64,000 nt of DNA, taken from the NCBI GenBank assembly GCA_037178625.1, contig CM074137.1:2170001-2234000 (forward strand). The letters run 5' to 3'. Below the pieces are notes generated by a model. The model was not told where the DNA came from, did no database searches, and worked only from the letters and a program-made list of their open reading frames with translations. Position numbers and translations under genes: made by a program. This DNA comes from Skeletonema tropicum (taxonomy: Eukaryota > Bacillariophyta > Thalassiosirophyceae > Thalassiosirales > Thalassiosiraceae). Positions 47,642 to 59,441 of this stretch are shown one piece after another (position 1 is the stretch's first letter; every line of letters begins with the position of its first letter).

Positions 47642-47949
47642 ATTGTTGCTTGCCCTTGATATATCTCGATGCTACTTTTATGGCAACAGCGTTCATGATG
47701 CTCATCCCGGGTTCGTTCACAGGCAGGGTACATGAAAGTTCTTTCACGGGATCGTTTTAGCATGGATAAGGTATGGTAGCGTAGATATGAGTGTCGGACG
47801 GATCTTTTCGCGAACAAATCCTATTACGCCCACGAAACGCGCCCACAATCCTCTGACTTCGAGTGTGCAGCCAAAAACAAGGATGTTGTCGCTGGCCTGG
47901 GCCCTGCCTGGGCCTTTGCTGCGGAGAAGATGAAAAGCAAACCATTGAA
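47642..47949. other. Intergenic region upstream of the ubiquitin-like gene
   Basis: 308 bp, no gene recognised; should contain the promoter of the minus-strand gene at 46745-47641. Confidence 0.5.
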
Positions 47950-48400
47950 GGTCGATGTAAGATGAGGTCATTGGAAGGATAATGCGCCTCCTTGGGGGCG
48001 GGCGGCCGTGTGGAAGAGTGCTTCGCAGATTTTCCCACTTCAGAACTTCTATTATATGTCCTTTTTCAACTAAGATCTTTATTGACATGTATCTGCTGCT
48101 CCATGCTGCCAATCGATCGGCAACACTTCCCTATCCCAAAAGTGACGAAACAATGTCAACAGGCAATAACGATTGTTCAGAGAAACAAATAGTAATGTAT
48201 AAAACACCTCTTACAATATTCGCAACAATCTACAAAGAGGTGCATCTTACTCCTATTTATGATTGCTGGCACTGCACTTGTCCTGATCCTTCATCATCAT
48301 CTGAGCCATCATTGTTACCACCCATTCCAAAGTTCTTTGCATCAGAATGTTATAAGTGACATATGAAACGTCCATGGTAGGGTTGATCATTGAAAGGATG
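47950..48400. repeat. Tandem duplication of the DnaJ gene 3' region, outer copy
   Basis: Diverged direct copy of about 48385-48870. Shared order: GGAAGGATAATGCGCCTCCT, GCGGCCG(C/T)GTGGAAG, GATCGGCAACAC, AATATTCGCAAC.ATCTACAA, TTATGATTGCTGGCACTGCA, then the DnaJ C-terminal codons. The inner copy belongs to the real gene. Confidence 0.8.
48240..48400 (-). pseudogene. Relic of the DnaJ gene C-terminus
   Basis: Matches the last roughly 45 codons and stop of the DnaJ gene (CACTTGTCCTG..CCTTCATC; CCAAAGTTCTTTGCATCAGA; CCATGGTAGGGTTG) with deletions, including loss of the [17 protein letters not shown] block. Not translatable as a protein. Confidence 0.75.
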
Positions 48401-48696
48401 ATGTGCCTCCTGGGCGTGTTAGGTTGCCCATACCAATACACGTATGTAGTGCACCATAACTCCATAGTAGCTCACTACCTATTTGTATTTCCTATCCTTC
48501 ATCCTTCATCTCTGTATTGCATCATGGAGATCTGGGATACTAACAGGCGGCCGCGTGGAAGGCGGCTTCTCAGATTTAATCGATCGGCAACACCCTCCCA
48601 TCCCGAAATCGACGAATGGATCAGAGAAGCAAGTTGTAACGTATGAAAAACCTTTTACAATATTCGCAACTATCTACAAAGAGGATCCCTATTCAT

Positions 48697-50259
48697 TTAT
48701 GATTGCTGGCACTGCACTTGTCCTGGTCCTTCATCATCATCTGAGTCGTAATTGTTATCGTTTGAAGCAGCACCACCCTTTCCAAAGTTCTTTACATCAG
48801 CATGCTCTAAGTGGCAGACCTCTACCTCTTCTTCATCGTATGAAACATCCATAGCAGGGTTGGGAAGCACCTTTCTCAGCTCCTTGATAGCCTTGTCACT
48901 GAGCTCTCCATCCGCTGGGAATTCAACTCGGAACAACACATACAGATTTCCCTTGACAAAAGGATTTCCATAAGAAGGCATACCTTCATTTGGAACAATC
49001 TTTACAAATGGAGCACTTGAAGTTTGTTCCGGCTTGATCACTTCACCAGGCTTCGATTTGATAGCAATTTCCCTCCCATCCAAGTGTTTTACAATCCATT
49101 CAAACCCGCAAAGAGCTTCATTCAAACTAAGAGTTTTCGTGATCAACAAATCAGCACCCTTACGTTTGAACAAGTCATGCTCCTTCTCCTGAATAATAAA
49201 GTTCACATCTCCAGCTTCCATGTTGGGCTTTTCGTCAGCCATACCACGGAAGGTAATTTTCTGATTGTGTTTCATCCCCTTCTCTACAAGCACCTCCAGA
49301 ATCTTTCGCTCCTTCTTTTTAGTCGCACGATATCCCTGTCCACCACAGTCCGTACAGCGGCGCTGCATTTGTTGCACCATACCCAACGCAATTTGTCGTA
49401 ATTCAATGACCACACCCTGCCCGTCACACGTAGAACACATTTTTGATTCTCCAACGATGACTTGCCGATTGATAGCTACTTTGGCCGTCTTTCCATTGTA
49501 TAAGTCTTCCAAACTAACCTTGAGAGGGTGGTTAACACTCTCACCCTTGCGAGGGCCAGAAGAGCGACCACGTCCCCCTCCATCACGAAAGAACATTGAG
49601 AACAAGTCGTCGGCTCCTCCTCCCATGCCACCCTCGTCGGATAGTCCCTCAAGTCCGTACTTATCATACTTTTCACGTGTTTCTGGGTCGGAAAGGACCT
49701 CGTATGCGGCACTAATTTCTTTGAACTTTTGCTCATCTCCTCCCTTATCGGGGTGGTGCTTTACTGCTAGCTTTCTATACGCTTTCTTAATTTCCTTTTC
49801 ATCGGCTGTTTTCTTTACCTGTATACCACAAATTGTAGTGATGCAGGAAGAGAGATGATGCAATTTGTGAGATTGACACAACATAAATAAAGTCACGAAC
49901 AGTGTGCCAGCCGTTGATGTTCAAAAAGTAGTCTGCTTCGATCATGTACAATAATTTGTTTGAATGGTAATCGTCACTGGTCAATCCGACTGGGGCGGCA
50001 TACACTCAAATGTAAAATCATTTCGGGCAGACTCAGATATATGTTTTGTGTATATATCCTCTGAATTTCTGGCTCACTTTTGCAACCGTATATCAGAAAA
50101 TTGGCACATCAATTCCACTGGAAACGCAACCTTCTCACTTACCCCCAAAGTCTCATAAAGCTTGTTTGTATCAACATCTGCGGAAGGTCTTGCCGATCTA
50201 CGGGAACCTCCTCCTGCTCCGTGTGCAAAATGCTCAAATGGGTCGCCTCCGAAAAACAT
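48697..50259 (-). CDS. DnaJ/Hsp40 co-chaperone, DNAJA (Ydj1)-like, with a reduced zinc-finger region
   Basis: Exon 1 is 50259-50143 and exon 2 is 49819-48697; the intron 50142-49820 (323 bp, GTAAGT...ATACAG) falls in phase 0 inside the J domain and restores [16 protein letters not shown] domain with HPDKGGD, a Gly-rich region ([15 protein letters not shown]), a cysteine-rich region, then C-terminal substrate-binding domains ([45 protein letters not shown]). Class A J-proteins stimulate Hsp70 ATPase and deliver clients. Only two CxxCxGxG motifs are present ([16 protein letters not shown]) instead of four: the equivalents of motifs 2 and 3 remain while 1 and 4 are missing. No CaaX farnesylation end is present; it ends QCQQS. 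Confidence 0.8.
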
Positions 50260-50991
50260 GATTCTATCTATTTTATGATAGTAGCAGTAAATTGCAGTGA
50301 TGCTACGATTATGAAATAATATGGACGGCTATGGAGTTGCAAGAATGATGTGGCGAACACAGCTGCAGTTGCAAAGAGCGGCGCAGCTTTTTCGTGGTGA
50401 GAATGGAAAAGGACCGGCAGCGATGACGCGCCAAAGAAGGGGGGAAATAGAAGCGAGAGAGAACGGAAGATGGATACAGTCCCATTTATTTTTTCCCAGT
50501 TACTTCAATAAAAGTCATTCCCCTAAAATGATAATGATTGACAAGTCTTTTTACAAACCATATGTTCACGACAATATTAGAGCTTCTTTCTTGTTCCGAT
50601 TGCTGCAAGAGACTCTGTCTGATAAGATTAAGTACGAGAAGTACGTAGGAATCAATTAAAAGATACCTAACCCCATAGAAGTTCTATTCTTCCACGAAAC
50701 TGCGATCTAAAACCAACCAGAGACAGTTCTCATGCCGAAAGCTGCAAATTACGGCACTTTACAGCTTTGCCTGCCATCTCTGATGATACTTATTGTAGGT
50801 GGCTACTACTTACTTAGAGCGTCATGCCCGCCCGCCCGCACATCACGATGACTCTGTTTGAGTAGTAGCATGTAAAGTAGGAGTAGTAGCAGTATCGTAG
50901 GGATCAATCACCCAAGACGATTTCAAGAACACGGAACCGACGGCCTACCCCTGACGTGTCAGACCGCCTTCAACTTGAGAGCTCAACTGTC
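50260..50991. other. Intergenic region between DnaJ and the Cys-rich gene
   Basis: Has short frames only. AGTAGTAGCA-type runs lie near 50860-50895. Both divergent promoters should lie here. Confidence 0.5.
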
Positions 50992-52203
50992 ATGACCATG
51001 ACGGCCACGAACAACACAACAAACGTACCCATGAAACAACTTCTATTTCTCCTCGTCATCGCGCAAACTGCCGCTCGCATCAATTCCCGTCTCGACGAAT
51101 CAAGTAAGGGCGATCTACATCGCGTCATAACGAAGCCGAAGCCGAAGCCGAAGCCTGCGCGCGATGCCAGCTGCCCCGAAGGCGTAAGTGACTCAGGTGA
51201 GCCTTGCTGTGTTGCCCCATCACAATGTGGCGATGGCACGTGTGGCGCCGACGAGACGAGCACTGACTGCCCTCAAGATTGTCCGAGTCCATTTTGTGGA
51301 GATGGCACATGCAACGAAGACGAGACGTGTTCTAGCTGTCCCCTGGACTGCACGTGCACAAGTCCCAATTGTCCACCAGAGGCAAAGTCATGTCTATGCC
51401 CAGACCGCACTACACCCTGCTCACATGACCAAGATTGTCCAGTGAAAACATCCCTTCATCCCGGGAGCTGTTCGGGTGGCTCTCGAGATGGTCTCCCGTG
51501 CTCTCAAGACATGTATTGTCCCACAGAAGAGGGCCATGCCAAATGTGTAGGTTTCGAAAGAGTCGTAACACAACCTGCAGAGGGGTCCTGCCGCGCATGC
51601 ACTGGTGTCCTTCATCACAGTGGTCTCATTATCGGTGACATTCATCAATGTGATGAGGGAGATCTGTGTGGTGATTATACCAATTATACCAACCCGGTCA
51701 CCTGCGTCTCTTGCCTTGAACCCATGACCTGTGATGCTTGGTGTAAGATAGAAAATAACTTTGGAAGGTATGAGGGTAAGCCTCTCCAGTCACACACCGC
51801 AAGAACAAGCTGCCCTGGAGGAGGCTTCGACTCTTGCTCTTGCACAATATCGTCTTTCATGGCAGACTCGTGGAATGTCGCCTCAAATACGCATCTCGGA
51901 GCTCTCTGTGATGCTCATAACTTTGGGGCGTGTGGCAATGGTAAAGATTGGTGCGCAACTGAGTTCCCAAATAATTCGTACTGTGCATCATTGGGCACTG
52001 TGTCGATCTCAGGCACTCTTGCTGCAAGGGGAGTATTTGATCTAAAGGGAGTATGCACCTGTCATGCCACAGTTGGTGCGACAACGAAGGCTGTTTGGAG
52101 TAGCGAGTGTATTGAGAACTTGTACATGTATTATCATGGACCAGATGGGAATGGAAACGGAACTCAACCGGCTGTGGCTCTTCCGTGTTCTTTTACTGGG
52201 TGA
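50992..52203 (+). CDS. Secreted cysteine-rich protein with CGDGTC repeats
   Basis: Intronless, 403 residues from the ATG at 50992; a start at 51031 (MKQLLFLLVIAQTAARI) would give a cleaner signal peptide and 391 residues. The signal peptide is followed by a KPKPKPKPK spacer and then two copies of a Cys-rich repeat (CGDGTCGADETSTDCPQDC and CGDGTCNEDETCSSCPLDC), like the CGDG repeats of bacterial and protist extracellular proteins. Another Cys-rich block follows (CSGGSRDGLPCSQDMYC). The C-terminal half has many Cys and potential N-glycosylation sites (NYTN, NNSY). Probably extracellular or cell-wall associated; binding partner unknown. The second half shows no family I can name. Confidence 0.7.
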   Translation: MTMTATNNTTNVPMKQLLFLLVIAQTAARINSRLDESSKGDLHRVITKPKPKPKPARDASCPEGVSDSGEPCCVAPSQCGDGTCGADETSTDCPQDCPSPFCGDGTCNEDETCSSCPLDCTCTSPNCPPEAKSCLCPDRTTPCSHDQDCPVKTSLHPGSCSGGSRDGLPCSQDMYCPTEEGHAKCVGFERVVTQPAEGSCRACTGVLHHSGLIIGDIHQCDEGDLCGDYTNYTNPVTCVSCLEPMTCDAWCKIENNFGRYEGKPLQSHTARTSCPGGGFDSCSCTISSFMADSWNVASNTHLGALCDAHNFGACGNGKDWCATEFPNNSYCASLGTVSISGTLAARGVFDLKGVCTCHATVGATTKAVWSSECIENLYMYYHGPDGNGNGTQPAVALPCSFTG

Positions 52204-52370
52204 GAGCACAGGTGATGATGAAGCTATCATTGTTGTATTGCTAGGTTGCTAATCTATAAAGCTATTTGATAAATTAGATCTCTAATTTGGGTTACATGCA
52301 AAGTCTTACTAATCACATTACATACCGTTCACAAACTCTTCTACATTCACTTTCAACATTTAACCTTCGA

Positions 52371-54755
52371 TCATTCGTCTTCCACAAGTTTCTTTCTACC
52401 TCCTTCCCTGGGAGTAATGTTCTCGCCAAAGCTTGACAACCTCATCAGACTCATGCTATTTTGCTTATGAAGAACTGTTGCAAAGCCGCCTGATGATGTT
52501 CTTGGTCTGGGAGGTGTTGTACCTGAAAGACTTTCAAATGAAACGGACGATTGTGGGCCTTCTCCATAAGTATCACTGTAAGCCTCAAGGTACTCAGTTG
52601 TGGCATTGTCCTTTTCAACACTTTGCTTTGCAGTTCTAGAGCATTCCACTTTTAATGAACTCATCGGTTGCATCAGCTTGCCCATATCGATGAGAGTTTG
52701 TTTCAGAGTATGAGCAAATCGTTCTGTTTGACGATGTTTGCTTGAAATGGAGTAATTCAGCCCATTATCTCTGATGATATATCCAATACCAAAACCGTCT
52801 TGAACAACTGGACCGAAGCCAAATACTGAAAATATGATGACAGAAGAAGATTAGAACATATATAAAGGAGATTCCGCTTGAAAAATGCTGGCAGTAATAT
52901 ACTTACAACGCAAAGAAGGGTTGCCGCAGTTGGATGTCGATAATATCGTGTGATTCAGCTTGCTATAGGCTTCAGATGAAAAGAAATCTGGAGTTGCAAT
53001 GTCGTTCTTATCAGCAATACACTTCAGAGCAAATAAGTGTCGTTCGATTCCTTTTCCTGTCAATGCATCTTTAATTTTCGCTGAATGATACACTGTTGCC
53101 TCTCTCAATGTTTCAAGTTTCTTCTCGTCCGTAGCAGATGGATCCACCCATGTTTTGCAGAATGTGACTGCCTTTTCCGTAGCGGTTCTTATTGCTTCGG
53201 TGCGACCGTGATAGAAGCCTTTTGTGAGGACTGGTTCGTACTGACTGACTATTTTCCCGTAGAGTCTGAAGTGTGCCAACTGCATTGATAATTGGACAAA
53301 GCTGTCCGGGCTGTGGAGGAGTAGAGAAGAGTGTAATGTTAGTCAACGAGAACAAGAGATATTATATGTCATGAGTACAGCTCTAAGAAAAGCAACACTT
53401 ATTCAATGCAATACTTACCTCATTTTGTTTTGAACAATCAATGTCTTTCCAAACCCCTCAAACTCCAAGACATAGGTTTCACTTGCAACAATTTGATCGC
53501 TCAAAGTCGTCTCTGCAAAATAAATCTTATCAAGAATCTTCTGCGGAAGTTCAAAGCTTAACTTCTTTGGAATCACAGAATTAGCAGAAGAAGCTCGTTT
53601 GACTTCCGCTTGGATGATACTGGGAAACATGCCATCATGATTCGAGTAGATTGTTTTGGTAATGGATTGTGCAAATTGGACCACATTGTCGGCAAATATA
53701 TCACTGACGAGGCGAAGGGCTGTATGTCCATCGATTGCACTATGTTCAAAGTTAATTCCCGCTCTTCCATCACTACAGACAATCAATTGCAATTTATCAT
53801 ACCATCGGTTGCAACAAGAGCCTGCCTGGTAGTCAATCAAGTTGTCTCTTGATCTAAGATCATATGTACCGTGAAGCATGTTGGCTGCTGCCTCGTGAAT
53901 GTCCTTGGGCTTGACATCATCAATCACCAAAACAAATAATGCCCCATCAATAATTTCCAACGCCGTTTCATTGTGCTTTGAAGTGGAAACAATTTCATTC
54001 CGCGCTGCAGCCCACTCCTTCCTCGGTAGTGTCGTCAATACCCCCAATGAATTTCGACTTGTAATATCCGGTGGCTGCAAAGTAGCATCCGCTTTAATGG
54101 CTGCCAAAATCTCCAAAATATCCTGCTCATTCACACACACACTCCCATCTTCCCCCAGCGCTTGAAAGAAATACATTTGATTATTCTGCAATACCACCAC
54201 ATGAGACGATTCCGGATCAACCTCCACAGCATCCCTCTCACCAATCTTGGGCACTCGACTTGCCCCAAACAATGCTCGGAATTGATCCATACACAATGGT
54301 CTCCCCCGAAATTCATCTGGAACGATTGCCTCCTTCTTTAACGACGAGGCAAATTTAATAGCCGAGAATGTCAAACTTGCCGCACGACCACATTGATCTT
54401 TGGATCGATTGTTATCTGGTCCATCTTCCAATACAAAGAATGGATTGAGATTCATCACCACGGAAGAATCTGGAGCAAGGTACGCATCAGACCAAAATTC
54501 TTCGACAAAACTTCCTAGTGTACCTTCGGATTTGCCCTGCTGATCGTATTCCACCAAGAGCTGTTGTAACCTTGGTCCATCGGTTTGGAGAAAATTGTTG
54601 ATTTCTGCGATACATGTGTCTTTTTGTTGCGGAGTGAGAAGGGGCGAGACTGTGGTGAGGAAGCGTTCGAGTGTTTCCTCGAGGGTGGGGAGGGGGAGTC
54701 GGGCGAGTTTGCCTTGGTTTGCGTAGGTGCTTTTGTTTGGGGTGTTGTCGGTCAT
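52371..54755 (-). CDS. Carnitine/choline O-acyltransferase family enzyme (3 exons)
   Basis: Exons 54755-53419, 53310-52907 and 52825-52371; introns 53418-53311 (GTAAGT...CCACAG) and 52906-52826 (GTAAGT...TTTCAG). Splicing gives KMSPDSFVQLSMQLAHFRLYG and SLRLFGFGPVVQDGFGIGY. The enzyme moves acyl groups between CoA and carnitine (or a similar alcohol). The catalytic His lies in NFEHSAIDGHT (family: EHSxxDG), preceded by RPLCMDQF and LPLPTLEETLERFL at the N-terminus, and followed by YEPVLTKGFYHGRTE, the carnitine/CoA-site segment. No mitochondrial leader or membrane segment is obvious. The C-terminal Ser/Thr-rich extension (last about 90 residues) is outside the family core. Substrate chain length cannot be told. 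Confidence 0.85.
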
Positions 54756-55173
54756 GATGATTGCTTGAGAGGCGTACGCGGAGGCGTTAGACGTTAGGCG
54801 TATGGTAGCAAGTTATTTTGATGGCATATTGTTCGGCATCATCGGACGGAAGATATTTTTCGATTTTTCGACAGAAGAAAGCTACTTATTCCTACGTACA
54901 TTGGTATGTAGAAGCTAAATACGTCGAAGCACTAAATAGAAATACGTAGAATAATTATGGCGCAGCTACGGATTCCTGAACACTCAGAAAGCACGATAAA
55001 ACCATCCACCATGGCGTGAACCTGCCTCGTAGCGCTACCAATAGATAGAGAGCCCAGAGAGCCCTTCATCCTCAGCCATCTCTCGTGCCTCATTCTTTTC
55101 CTTCGTTTTTATTCTATAGCATCATCGATACACTGACGATAATCCACCGCATCTCCACCAATAAACAGTAACA
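54756..55173. promoter_or_regulatory. Bidirectional intergenic region
   Basis: 418 bp between the divergent carnitine acyltransferase and RAD54-like genes, expected to hold both promoters. No gene recognised. Confidence 0.45.
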
Positions 55174-58100
55174 ATGCTCGGCGGCCGCAAAAATACCTCC
55201 TCCTTCGGCCCCGACGGCCGTCGTATCTCCGGTGGTCTCCCACCACCACGTCTCAAATCCGTCCCTCGCTCCGGCAGTGGTCTCTCCAGCACACTCTACA
55301 GCGGTGGTGGTGGATGCAAACCTCAACAAAAACCCTCCACCAACAAATTATTCCAACCGGGTGCCAAAGTCCTCATCTCACGCGCACCCGTCATGAATGG
55401 CCTCTCGGTTAACAACTCCCTCCAACGTCCCTTCCAACGTCCCATGACCAAACGTCGATCCTACGATGCCAATGCCAACATGGCATTAAAAAGGGCCACA
55501 CTAGGACAAAAGCGACGATTGGACGGCATGGCCAAATTGATGGCGCGTGCCGGCAAGGGGCTAATGTACAAATTACCCGAGGCACCCAAGAAGAAGGATG
55601 GGGAGTGTAGTGGGACAAGTGATGAGAGTGATAGTGAGGAAGAGGAGAAGGAACCGGAGAGACCGTTTGAACCGTTGTGTGTTTGGAAGAGTCCTCATGA
55701 TGGTGGGGAAGCGAAGGGTTTGCCGCCGAGATTGTACGTGGATGTGTTTTTTGTTGCTTTGTTTTGTGTTGTGTTGTGTGTGGATCATTGTGTTGCACTG
55801 ATTTCTCACTTTATTCGTCATTTTTAATGCTTGCTTATTTAGATTGACCGTCACGAAACCGAATGAATATGGCATTGAAGAGGAAGTGATAGAATTGTGT
55901 CCAGGTACGTATTGTATCAATCATCCTAATCTGTCTCTTTCTTACCATCCAATAAGAATGCACTCACTCATTAATTGACATACATTATTCATCCTTAACA
56001 GCACCTACTGAGGCATACGCCAAAGAAAATGTCTATGTCCCTAAAGTATTAGCCAAGTGGCTTAGACCACATCAACGTGAGGGTGTTCAATTCATGTATG
56101 AATGTGTAATGGGGCTGAAAGACTTTCCTGGAGCTGGATGCATCCTTGCTGATGATATGGGGCTTGGAAAGGTGCGTGTGTTTATGATGTGTTTGTGTAC
56201 GATGTTACTATTTCTTGTATTGTCTCAATGGCAATGTCTCTCACGTGCTGTCTCATCTCAAATTTAATGCAATGCATCACTATAGACCCTTCAATCTGTC
56301 ACTCTCATTTGGACACTTCTCCAAACTGGCCTAACAGCAAACAAGGCACGAACAGCCAAGCGTGTCATTGTCGTTTGTCCCTGCTCCCTTGTCAAGAACT
56401 GGGACAATGAATTTGTCAAGTGGCTAGGTCCAGGAGTCGTCAAGACATTGGCACTTGCCGAATCAGATCGCAAAACTGTCGAGAAGAATATTGATTGTTT
56501 TGTCAAGACGAAAATGTTCAATGTGTTGATTGCTAGCTATGAAACTATCCGAACACATGTTGGTCGACTGAATAAGTATAAGGATTGTTGTGATCTTTTA
56601 GTTTGTGATGAGGCTCATCGACTCAAGAATAGAGAGAATCAAACATCGATGGCACTCAACTCGATACCGGTCAAGCGCCGTGTCCTCTTGACGGGAACTC
56701 CGATGCAGGTAAGTACGAATCAAGACGAGTATTACATGCAATCATTATGCAAAAATGTGAATAGTGCTTACCTCACACACACGCACAAATCTCTTTCATC
56801 AATGCAGAATGATCTCGAGGAATTCTATGCCATGGTAGACTTTACCAATCCAGGCATCCTCGGAACTCAAGAAGATTTCCGAAGAAAAATGCTCTACCCA
56901 ATCCTTCGTGGACGTGAACCCGATGCCACTGAGAAGCAGAAACAGAAAATGAATGAGATTCAACAAAATATGTCTTCTATTGTGAATGATTTCATCCTGA
57001 GACGTGTCAACACTTTGAATGCACAGCATTTGCCTCCGAAGTTGGTACAAGTTGTTTGTTGTAATCTTACTGAGATTCAGCAGAACATGTACAATCATTT
57101 GTGTAATAGCAAAGCCATGCAGCATGTACTCGATGGGAAGCAGGTGAATTGTCTTGGATCCATTCAGATGCTCATGAAGGTGAGTTGAGCTACACGATAA
57201 GTTCTTTTGTCTTGTTTCACTTTGTGTTCGTGTCTCAACTAAATCGACTTGAATGTTCTTGTCTTGTTATACAGTTGTGCAATCACCCAAGCCTTGTGAT
57301 CAACGATGATTCCTCATCAAGCCTTGGCCAAAGCGGCAGAGGCGGTCGCAACAAGAAGAAGATCTCCTACGCAGAGGAGGAAGAGAAGAGTACTGCTGCA
57401 CCAGGCGCAGATGGCATCGCCAAGTTCATGCCCTATGAAGCAATGAGTGGTGGAAGAAATGCCCCTGTATTTCCTGAACTCTCTGGGAAAATGTTCGTCC
57501 TGTGGCGTCTCATGCGTGAGATGCGCAAGCCGGGGAATGGAGGTGATAAGATCGTTATTATATCGAATTATACCCAGACTCTGGACCTCATTGGAAGGAT
57601 GTGCAAGGAAAACAATTGGAAATCCTGTCGTCTGGATGGAAGTATCTCGATGAAGAAACGTCAGGCCATGGTAAGTGTGGCTAGGTTAGCTCATGCCTCT
57701 AAGTCGCTTGCTTAGGAGCTCATGAATATCCTCTTCTTTTTTCCCACAGTGCGACGAATTCAATGATCCAACAAGCAGCTTGGTTGCTTTTCTGTTGTCG
57801 AGTAAAGCCGGTGGATGTGGGCTAAACTTGATTGGAGGCAATAGATTAGTTTTGTTCGATCCCGACTGGAATCCTGCGGTGGACAAGCAGGCTGCTGCTA
57901 GATGCTGGAGAGATGGACAGAAGAAGCGATGCTTCACATACCGCTTCCTTGCCACGGGAACAGTTGAAGAGAAGATCTTTCAGCGCCAACTTTCGAAGGA
58001 AGGCCTGCAGTCTGTTGTGGATGACAAAGATCAAGTTAACGCCCTCAGCACCAAGGATCTCAAGAACCTATTCAAGTTTCGACAGGGCACTCCTAGCGAT

Positions 58101-59441
58101 ACTCACGACAAGTTGAAGTGTGAGAGATGCAAAATCATTGTAGACGACGCTGAAGCCGAAGCTGCGAAAGTCCTGCCAAAGAAGCTTGCTGCGTGTCGTG
58201 AACTTCTAGAGGAGCTGATGAAGAAGGAAGATTCTGCTAGTTTTCTCACCCCACTCAAACCCGACGAGCATGGAGTCTCCGTGGAGGAGTACCAGAAGTA
58301 CGTCAAACAGCCTATAGACTTTGGTACAGTGAAGAACAGACTCGACAAGGCAAATGGTAGCAACGGCTATGGCAGCCCTGCGTTATTCTCGAAAGATGTC
58401 AACCGTGTCTTTTCGAATGTGATGAAAGTTTGGGAGGCTGGACAAGAGATCTTCGATGCAGCTCAACGGCTGCAGATGTGGTGGGTGCAGCAGTGGACTG
58501 AGTTAGTTCCAAAGCTCATGTCAATGAAGGCAGACTGTGACCACGAAGAGGAAACTTGTAAACCAGAAGCGGCCGAGGCTGGAAATGATGATAATGCTGC
58601 TCCAAGTCATGTTGAGAGAGGAGAAGACTATCAAGAACAACTTGGAATGCCCGACGAGGAGAATATGAGGAGCTGGTCTCACCATCATACCACTGACACT
58701 GTGGACGATCCTATCTTTCGAGCAGCAATGCATGGCTACGATGCTGTGTCTTTTGTCTTTGGTTTGGAAGTAACTTGGTCTCTGATTCAGGAACGCCAAC
58801 AAGAAGAAGAGGAGAGGAAAGCCATGGAGGAGCTCGAAAAGATTGATGAGCTTGAGGAGGCATTTGCGGCAGTCAAGAAGGAAGAAGAAAGTGATAACGA
58901 GGAGAAATCCGGAGAAAGCGACGACGATGAAAAAGCTGAAAAAGAAGACGATGAAAGAAAGCCTGCAGCAAAGCGCAGAAAGAAGATCGAAGTCGACAAT
59001 GAAGAAGGTACAGAATCTCACCTTGACGACGAAGATGATGCGGAGGAGATGGCCGATTTCATTGCTAAGGACAGCGATGGAGAGGTTGACGAGGACAGCG
59101 TAGACGGTGAGGAGGAAGAAGAAGAGATCGCTTCAGGAAAATTGGATGGTCCTGAAGTTGAAGACTCTTCCGAGGATGAACAAGATGTCGACATGGAGAA
59201 AGATGCTGAGCAGGAGCAAGAGGTTGAAGAAGAGATGGAAAACGAGGCTGTAGCTGTAGCTGCAAAGCAGGATGAACTTCCTGCCCCTCGTGAAGCTCCT
59301 CAGGAGCAGCCCGTTGAGGAAGACAGCAACACGTGGGCATGCAGTAGTTGCACCTTCTTAAATAGAATGAGTTCCAAGAAGTGCGACATTTGTAAGACCC
59401 CTGGGCCAAAGTCCAAGTCCAAGAGGAGAAGGCGATCTTGA
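55174..59441 (+). CDS. RAD54-like SNF2 ATPase with added bromodomain and RanBP2 zinc finger (7 exons)
   Basis: Exons 55174-55733, 55843-55904, 56002-56171, 56286-56708, 56808-57179, 57275-57670 and 57750-59441; all introns GT...AG, 79-114 bp. The spliced frame is 1,224 residues. After a basic N-terminus come the SNF2 motifs: [11 protein letters not shown] (about 255-265), DEAH (about 372-375), [46 protein letters not shown] and [12 protein letters not shown]. This set, with the 'RxxHRLKNxxxxT' and GRExxAT blocks, is RAD54 family: dsDNA translocase aiding homologous recombination. Beyond the usual end, residues about 807-910 resemble a bromodomain ([18 protein letters not shown]) and about 1190-1215 a RanBP2-type zinc finger ([20 protein letters not shown]), separated by a long acidic region. 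Confidence 0.88.
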
